Below the pieces are notes generated by a model. That model was not told where the DNA came from. It worked only from the letters and a program-made list of their open reading frames with translations, and did no database searches. A program made the position numbers and the translations under genes. 64,000 nucleotides of DNA from Enoplosus armatus (lineage: Eukaryota; Chordata; Actinopteri; Centrarchiformes; Enoplosidae), in contig NC_092195.1 in the NCBI RefSeq assembly GCF_043641665.1, forward strand, positions 20,629,774 through 20,693,773, given 5' to 3'. Positions 52,401-62,400 of this stretch are shown here, in pieces (within the stretch, counting starts at the first letter, position 1; the number at the start of each line of letters is the position of its first letter).

Positions 52401-53208
52401 GTGTTTATTGGTGTTGCTGGACATGTTTGTGTTTATGTTTGCATGTTTGTGCAGCTCCGTCATGTTCTGCCCTGAAACAAACACACTGTCACTCACTAAA
52501 CATCAACATGCATTGTGTGTCATTAGTTAGTCATTAGTCATTAGTCACAGTTTAACGACCTGACACCCAGTTTAACTACCTGAAAGAGGAACTGAAGGGG
52601 GGGGGGCAGACTGCATGAGGAAACATACAGTATTATCATGCTGTTAGTGCAAGCATGAGAAAGTACTGCACATACTGTATCACTGGTTTTTGGAGAAGTA
52701 ATCTTGTGCAATAGTTTCAGAGCCTTCTGGGATCACAGTGGAGCTTGTAAGGTCCTAAAATTAAATCCTGTGTTCCAAGTTTCAATGACTTTTTCTTTAT
52801 TTCAGTGCATGAAAAATCAATGAGCAACAATGAGCTGACAGGCTGCTGAAAAACACTGCTGTCGAAAACTCAAACTAAAAACAGAATCATTAACGTTGTT
52901 TAAAGCAAAGAGAATTTGTGCATTTCAAACACTCTCTGTCTATGCAGCCTACTAAAGTAAAACCTTTCCAAACAGTGGCTTAACTTTGACAACAAAAATA
53001 GAAAAATAAGGGATGGATTATCTATCTGCTGCAAGTTTCAAGTCTCCAAAACTTCATTTTCATAGAGTTAATTGGAAGGAAGGAAATCAGTATTAATGCT
53101 AAGATACAGCAAAGTTTGTAGAAAATGCTGTAAGAGATATAAAGAGTAATGGAGCTGTAGGTTATTGTAGGTCTCAATGCAATGTCCTCTTAAGTAACAT
53201 AAACCAAT

Positions 53209-53250
<42 letters not shown>

Positions 53251-53390
53251 CTGTCGGGACAGTGTGTATGCTGTCCACAGAGGCATGGCCAGCTCTTTGC
53301 TGTATCCACTGATGAACTCCACATGATGAAGCAAACTGTACTGAGTGTCAAACATCACCGCTGGACGACCGAACGGCAGGTGGGTGTTGT

Positions 53391-53429
<39 letters not shown>

Positions 53430-56400
53430 AACAGACAGTCGGTTAAGTCATTAAGTCACAGTAAGTCCACCCCCCCCCCAAAAAAAAAACTGCGAGAGAA
53501 GGACGTCTCTGCAAAGAGGCCAAAAAGCATCAACCTTAAACCACTGAAATAAATGTCGAGTGAGTTTTACCACAGTATTTTGTATGATTACATCACGGCT
53601 CTACATGATAAAAAGCCGTCCATATTGTTGCAGTTCCTCCCGGTCACCAAAAGATGTCATAAAAGTACTCAGTGCTTCATATCAGTGACGTCTGACTTGA
53701 CAAACAACAACTTTCCTCAGCTGCTACGCACAGCTGATCAGAGGTCCACCGTCCTGTCGCAGCACTTCCAGACTCTGATATTAATCCTGTAAAAGAGACC
53801 AAAGTGTGAGAGAAACCTACTGTAACTGTAGATTCCATCCGGTGCAGGACTGAAGGCTTCAATCACCTCCTCCACTTTGTTCTGTAACAGAAAAACAACA
53901 AGATGTCAGCTCGTTTTCGTGTCTATTGTGAAAATATATTTCTTTGGCGACGTCGTTGTCCGGCTGACTGACCTCATCGTCACAGCTGCAGCCCAGGTCG
54001 TGGGTCACAGCGGCATCAGAGTCGGACGCCGGTGACGGCGGTGTCACTTCCTCTGGCATGCTGGGGTGGTACAGCGGATCTTTAAGCATATCGTTCAAGC
54101 TGCCGTGTGTCCCGTTGTTAGGGGCCGGCTTCAACCCTAACAAGTCTGAGAGGGGAGCAGTCAGAAATGCATTTGAACAACCTGGTTCTTTTACAGTTTG
54201 TTGTGTGGCTTTTTTAACACTTCACAAATGAAAATATGGTCCATCAAATGGCCTAATTATGACCATACGGATTAAATCCAGTTACATTAAACTTGACTAA
54301 AACATTTCCATATGACATATATAATATGATATATATAATATAAACATATTTTCCACACCATTAAAGGCAAATAATATTCTCACCACACATGACGTTGTAT
54401 AATTCTATATTTTCAAACTCTGGCACTCTTTTCTGGAACTTGAAGCTCGGTCCATGACCCATGAATATGGTCTGCATGAAGAAAACAAAGAAACATGGTT
54501 CACTGGTCAACCTGCAGTAAAATGAAGGTATATCATCTGTATTACAGTTCTACACTTCTTAAACAGTAGCTAAACAAAGTGGTCGTTACGTGTTATGTCA
54601 GAAGCAGTTTGCTGATGACACTGTGGTGATTATCACAAGACAATAACATTTGAACTATCTGTTGAGTGGTCACAGATGTGTGTTTATCAGTTATTTTTCT
54701 CTGGTTTCGCGGCAGAGCAGCTTAGCAACGTGTTTTATATTCTATACTTTTGTTTGAGTTGTAAGAAACGTCAGGATTTGATGGGTGCAGTTGGAGACTT
54801 CAGTCAGAGAAAAATCTGAGAGTTTATCTTAAAGTGATCATTTTATCAGACATCAGGTGAAATGAACCTCAGAGGTGTATTACAGTATACAGTTACGATA
54901 CATCACATCACAGTCTGTAGTACAGCAGAGAAAAGCTTTGAAACTACACGGTACCCTCATGCTGGTTATCTTGTTGTCAAAGCCGTGGTCACCAAAGAAG
55001 CCACAGCGGGTCCTCAGTTTTTCTGGCATTTTCCTGAAGCAAATACAAAATTATGATGTTTTTTCAACATTTAAACTTCTGTGATACTAGAGAATATGAG
55101 AAGTTTAATGTGAATAGTTCCTGCTGAGAAGTCGCTGAAACAGAAATTACACTGTTATAAAAACTCCTTAAATTCTGTCACTTTTGGTTGAAAGTCTGTT
55201 CATCAAGTCATCAAGTTTTTCTTGGGTTTATTTTGATGGGAAGTTATTTTTCACTTCATCCAAACATGTCAGCAAGTTTCCATTTATCCCACAGACGACC
55301 ACACAATCCCTCAACTCAATTTAAAACAAGGAAATTACTAACATTTTAGGGACGCTGGCCCCCAACTAGACTCATTTGAAAGGAATATGGTTCGACATGG
55401 TTTGGTAGTAAATAGCGTCCATCTGGCTTTTGAGGTCGACTTTCAAAATGACACCACGCAGATGAAATGGTTTTGTCTTATGCTTATGGTGTTGACAGTG
55501 TAAAGCTCAAAATAAATCCTGATTCTAATAAACTAAGACGTGATCGGACTCGAGTGTAGAAAAACTTGGTCTTGGTCTGCGATATGCTGATTTATTGGTA
55601 TTAAAACATCAGAACTGAACCAGTTTGTCACAAGATACCTGGCGATGTGCCACTTCCTCTCCATCAGCAGGTGGACGTCCTCGATCCTGCGGTTGTTGGC
55701 GTAGTGAAGCCTCTTGGGTAAATTCTGCTTCAGGTACGGCTTGAAGTGCTGAGTCGGCATTTTACACTGAAACAGCAAATACGAAGGTGAACGACCTGAC
55801 CTCTGTCTTTCTCCCACACAGACAAACACAGGCAGCACTGGACAGTTTGAGAAGTTACAGGGAACAGGGTTTGTGCTGCGACTGTGTGTGTTGTTGTAGT
55901 ACTCACAGTGAGGTTTGCAACCACAACTTTTGGGTCATCTGGAAAAGAAAATATCATGTCAAAATGAAGCCTGTTTTATTCTTTTAGAAGTCTGATACAG
56001 TCTAGAGTTAAAACCCCTCTCATCTTACACGTGGTGGATTTGGGGTCTCGGGGTCGTATTCTGCCCAGCGAGCCGGGGATCAGCATGATCTCGTCGATGT
56101 TGAGCGGGTAGCTGCTGAGAAACTCTGTCCGGTCACAGTGGGCCTCCTCCATACCTGAGAGGCAGAGAAGACAGCCTCGGTTTGTGTTATTATTATCACA
56201 GGGTCGTTTTTCACCTTCTTTTCTCTTCATGCTGATAGTTTCGTTTTTATGAGCCAAGATTTTGACACATCTGCCTCTGAAACTTGTGCTTCCACTGACA
56301 ACGAATTAAAAAATGAGACTTTGTGCTTCTCAAATCATTGAAAATCTTGTCTTTATCAGAAATAATGTCCCCGAACACCTGCAGGCCTCAGTCTCAACAG

Positions 56401-59400
56401 TTGTCATAGGGACTATATGTTTTGGAGGAAGTGGTTCCAGTAACAACTATCCAACTGACCCTGCCAAATTTGAGACCTGACTGCTACCCGAGACCTGAGG
56501 CTAATCTTTTGCTTTATTTCAGCCATTACCGTCTGTTAATGCTAATGTAGCTAATGCTAATGCTACGTCTCTTTTCCTCCCCCCAACAGATGACACATGA
56601 GAAAGAGAGTCAGTTCTTCATAAATTACATTTACACGACCAAACCTGAACCTGCTCAGAAGCCCGATACTGTGGGCAGCGGAACTGTGGATTAAACCAGG
56701 AACTTGTTTCTTGAAAGCTTTGAGCATCACAAACAACATTTCATTGACCTCAATTAAAACCTGGGTGCATAAAACCACAACTATTGGCTTGGCTAGATAC
56801 TACTGAGTGACAAAGTGTGTTTTTGTAGGTGGCGAGTCATTATCATCATCAGTAACTAACATTATGATGTATTTGTTCTTTCTGGGGCTTTATCTGTATC
56901 CCTTGTAAACTCACCTTTAAATAAACTGACATAAAAGATCAGATATGAAGACTATCTGGAGGTCTTACCGTGGTCTCCTACGATGATGACGTTGATGCAG
57001 CGATGAAGGTTCATCTGCTTCAGACCGTTCATCAGCTGACCAATGATGTTATCGATCTCCCTCAGAGGGTTGTCCAGCTACAGACGGGGATAAAACCAGA
57101 AATGACATGAGACATTTCTGAAGATTTAATGACGTGATGGAGAGGACAGACACTTTCAGCAGCTTCACAACCCTCAGGTGTCACGCTCACCTCACTGCTG
57201 AGCGGTCCCAGCCGATGTCCGAAGGTGTCGGGCTGCTCGGAGTGGACAGCGTAAACGTACGGCCTGAAGAGAGGCAACACAGTTAACCATGAGGTCCAGT
57301 TTGTGAGAGCTTTCTGAGGTCACCATGATGAGAAACCCTAACCCTAACTCTTCGCTGAGCTTGTTGTTTCAGACAGTGAGCAGCCTCACCGCACTATAAA
57401 AACACATATCAGCTCGTGACCCCTTCACTGACCCAACGCTAAAAACAACCTTTATCTTCAAGCCTTCAAGAGTTGACACTTGACTAAATATAAAACACAC
57501 AGACTCAACTCTTATCCCACTGATATGCTGCTGGCACGGTTTTAAAGCTGAAAACTAATTATTTGGAAGAGAAAACAAAAATAAAATGTGTCATCATTAA
57601 TCAAACGCTGCATTATAATTATCAATGAATTCCTCGTTCAACTTTAACACAGACATAGAAGTGTCTCTGCACTATAACCAATAGCAATACAACACTGCAT
57701 CCTTCTCTCTTTTCACTTGTTAAAAACGAATATGACTAATAGCATTAATAACAGCTGCATTCGATGTAGGTGGCGCAGCTCCAGGGGCCTGGTGCTGTGT
57801 ATACTGTGTTGGCTCGCTGTCTTGGCTCACAGGGACACTTCACTGGAACTGAACCAACGTTAATGTTATTAGTTCAACCTGGGCCTTTTTTCTGCTACTG
57901 AAAGTCAAAGTTTGTGCCATGAAAAAGATCCAAGTTTAACAGTGAAGCCTGAAGAACAGAGAGATGTACCTCTGATCGTCAGGCAGATGCAGCCAGCGCA
58001 GGATGGTCAAAATCCTCCTCTCCAGAGGAATCACCCTGAAACCAAACATCGTGAATAATGAGTAAGAAGTGGGTTTTCTATTATCACAGATTCTTAATAC
58101 TTGACTTACCACCTGTCCTGACAAATCTTTATAGTGTTTGTGTGCAACATGTCCTCTGACAAACACAATAAGTGGAAACACATTTAGAGCAATAAATATT
58201 AGCCTAATTACAATCAATAGAAATAATGTTTTTGTATAAAAGCTGTGATTTCTGCTCAGTGCCTCAACGAGCTGGTGTTTCTGCTGCTTCGAGTTTTCAA
58301 TGGCCTCTGTTGTGACTGAGTGTGTGTGGTTACTGTCCCGTGTCTGTGTGTATCATGATGTTTGGGACTATTGTCAGTCGGGCTCAGGATGTGACGAGCG
58401 CTCAGCCTCGTGATCGTTATGCAAATGTTTTCTGAAACAAATCTGTCTGTGCTGTCGTTGAGACGAGCCAAAGAGAAAAGAGTCTTTAAATGTTTAACCG
58501 GTAATAAGCCGATAATCTCGGAGCTATTCCTGCCGGTTTACTTTGGTAATGACATTATGATATAAATTAAGAAAACTTAAATCTTATTATTTCTTTGAGA
58601 AATGCCTTTAATCAGCCATTTTGTAGATTTTGATTGGATTTGAATTTTTAGATTTGTTTTTATTTCAGAGTTCACAAAAAGACTGCAAAGCTGCAACATG
58701 TACACTGCGTTTTCAGATGTGTCCTTGTCAGTGTAAACATGGCCTCAGGTTTTGGCAACTGTTCAAGTGTCTCTCTGTACTTTTTAGAGAGCCACAGAGG
58801 GAAGTTAGATATGGCAGTTAGCTCCTGCAGTCAGTTTTGTTTTACTAATCAAGATGATAACCAGGGAGCATAGCCGCAGCAGGATATATTACGTAGAGGT
58901 GGTCACTATATTACTGTTGTAAGTTCAGCTTTTAGAATATCGCTTTGACCAAAACACTGGCTACATAAACACAGTAACTACCCGTAGCCTTTATGCTCTT
59001 AGCTCTTTGTAGGTTACCAGTGCAGTGCTGCGTTCAGTGTCTGAGGCCATTGAAAAATATTCCAGTACTAACTTAAGTACCAAGGCCAGAAGAAAGTGCC
59101 TGCTTTCACTCCTTGTTCCTCTGCCGTGATCCAGATCTGTAAAACAGAAAAGAAAGGAGGTTTAAAGTCCCTCTTACACTGTGTTATGTGTGTCCTTAGC
59201 ACACTAGTTAAGATTAAAAATCCCACAATGCAGTGCTTCACCTTTGTTCCTAAGATCATATTGAAGTCCATACTACTAGCTGGCAGTATGCAGTAGGTGC
59301 TATACCTTATTATTGTATACCTTTTGTCCAGTTAATATACAATAAATCAACTTTACTGTTTCGCACCAACAGGAAATGATGCAAACTGCAGCTCCGGAGA

Positions 59401-62400
59401 GTCAATTTAACTTCACAAATAGAAAACAAAAGGTTTTTAAATATTTTTTAATATTTATGTTGTCTCTTTTCCAGTGTGAAGTGTGTAATATCCAACTGGA
59501 ATAGATATAATATCAGTCTCTCCATCAGATTCAGGGAAAGATTCCAGAATATGAAACTAGACCTAGTTACTGTGAGCTTTGTGACTCAAAACCAAAAATC
59601 ACCCTAATGAGCGACGTGCAGTAACTGTTTGCTGATCAGTGCAGCAGAGTCTTCTTTCACTGTGGTTTATTTAGCCAGCCTGTGAGTTTGAACTGATTCC
59701 AACTCAATCACAAGGTATCTAGAGTTTACTCACAGGCTGTCCGCCCCACCAGCGGTGGTTCAGTTTCTCTCTGGTGCGCAGGCTGAAGGTGGCATTAAAC
59801 ACCGGGTCGTGCATTGTGTTCCCCACAATCCCGTGGGACTCTGGATACAGACCCTGCAGAAAGATCCCACAGAGCAACGTCACTACAGTCAGTATATCAA
59901 AAATCAGTCCGGCAGCAGCGGCACAACATGAACCGGCTGTAGGGTCTTTGAACGTGGCTGCTGGCAAACACCTGTATTGACTCAGCCTGACGTAGGAGTT
60001 CATACTAAGAGCCTAACGTACTGTCCCCTCTGGTGTCACGAGATAAACATCTGAACCAGTCATTCACTTACGGTGGCTAGGGTGTATAAGTTTGGGAAGG
60101 TCTTTGATGGGTAGACTGGTCGCATGTAGGGTGCTGAAGTACCACACGCTCCTAAGAGGAAACAAATGTAAACCTTTCATTAAACTTTAAAAACTAAAAT
60201 CAAGATCAAAACCTGCAATTTACTAGACGATACATGTTAACTGCGGCCGAACTACGTCTTGGACAAGAGCTTCTCTACGATTCACACAGTCACACAGATC
60301 ACTACAGCTGCATTTAGGAAATCAAACCTAAGTAAAGAAGAAGACGTACGGAGTTTGTGTATGTTGGGGATGACAGATTTGCCCTTCTTCAGGTAGGAGG
60401 CTCTGAACCCGTCGACAGACAGCATAATGAGGGGAGGACGGATGAAGCTGAGCAGAACAAAGATGCAAAGAGTAAATTCACCTGAGGCAATCGGCATGTC
60501 AAACACATGAAAAGAGCTTTGATCAACTGGAGATTTTTAACTTTTTAAAGGTTTGAAATCCTTATAAATATGGTACGTATTGCTTGAATAGAAAACTATC
60601 TTCATCCAAAGACTCATAAATAAAATAAAAACGAAATATTCAAATATGTGTGTTTTGCATTGGCATGTTTTGTATTAACACACACTCTGTGTGTGACGTC
60701 AGTTTCAGACTCACCCTGCAGGGCATTCGGCACTCTTGATGTCCTCACAGTCTCCTTGCACCCATGAAGTCTCACCTCGTATGGAAACAGCAGAGTCACT
60801 ACCTACTTTCATGCACACTCATTCTCAGTGTTATGAGTGTTATATGATGCTAAATGGAGACAACATATCTGATGAAGTACCTTTGCAGAGCGACTTGTAG
60901 TTGGAGCAGCAGTCTCCTCTCTCCAGACAGTCCTCGGAGCAGTGGCAGGCGTGGTCGTCATTCCTCTCCTCCCCACAGCGATCCTGCTTGCACTCAAAAC
61001 CTCCGGCTGAAAGGCAGCAAAGAGGAAGGTTCATTAAATATCACTTTATTACAGTAACCTTCAAAAAGCTCACGACGAGGCTGACAACCGTGTGAAAAAC
61101 AGCACCAATGAACACACTGAACTGTGAAAAATTACATCTCAGGCAACACAGTCTGTTACAAATCATCCAATTACTACGAAAGCGGACCTCGTAAAATTCA
61201 GAATTTTTTTTCTTTTGTTTTGGAAAACGTCCCGGCGTTGTTGGGCTTAATGTTTTCAAGATGAAACTCTCTTCACTCTCTAAATTAGCATCAGGTGAAA
61301 ATCAGCATTTTGGCTGGACAGCTGCCCTTTGTCCATGTTATATCAGCTACAGCACTTATCTTGTTGTGTACACTGAGCTTTCTAAGTACTGGAGCTACTG
61401 TAGTACTGCTGCGTACTATTACAAACAAAGTAGTAGATATATAACTCTACTACTGCTTACTGTAACTGATATTATCAGGAGTAGCAGCATCAATAAATAA
61501 ATCTGTTTAAATATGTGCACAAAATGTGTAAATAACATGATCACATCCTGCTGCCCCAAATACTCACTAGAGCACCAAATGTGGATGAATCCGCCGCTGA
61601 AAATAGTCCCCAACAAATGTACTATTTCCCCCTGTTTTAGTGATGTTAACTTGAAACTACAGTGAGCAGCTGTTTAAAAACTTAAAAACTCTACTTGCCA
61701 GGTGTTTTTAAAGATTTAAATCTTGTGTAGGAACCAATGGGCACGGGTCTAAGAGGCGTAGTAACACATTGTTGGTTTGGGTCTTTTAATGGGCTTTGTT
61801 GACAATAAGAAAAATGTAGAATGGACCAGCATTTCCTTTAAGATACATGGAAGTACATACGGTACCCACTGGGCTTCCATAGTGGCACCATTTCTCTATG
61901 TGTATTGATAATATTAAATCACCTGAACTACAAAAATCTGTTAGCTACTGAATACAGCATGGCTTAAATCAACGTTTTCTGTGATACAACACACAGCCTC
62001 CGTCTGAGAACAATGTGTTAAAGAAGCTAAAAGCAGGAGAAGATTGCGGCAGGGAGGCGTCACACTGACCTGTTTTCAGGCAGTGCTCGTCGAAGTCGGA
62101 GCAGCAGCTGTAGTAGGTTTTACACAGATTGTCACACCTGCATCCTGGAGGTTTGGCCTCCTCCAGCTCGAAGCACCTCCCCTTGCAGGAGCCCGCTGAG
62201 CTGACCCACTCTGAGACGGCTGGAGGGGGAAGACAGTTAGACACAACTGCTGCAAACATGCTGTATTCATCTGCAAAAGGTTTTTTTCTTTCTTAACATT
62301 TCTATTTCTATAGCAGCGTATGTGGGCCTGTTTTAGAAACTCATTGGTATCTGAATTATGAGACCTGGCTGCCGAACAGTAATATTTTTATGTTATGCAT

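Noticed and set aside
57336..57351. Telomere-like AACCCTAACCCTAA
   Set aside because: Fewer than three units in an intron; too short to be an interstitial telomeric block.
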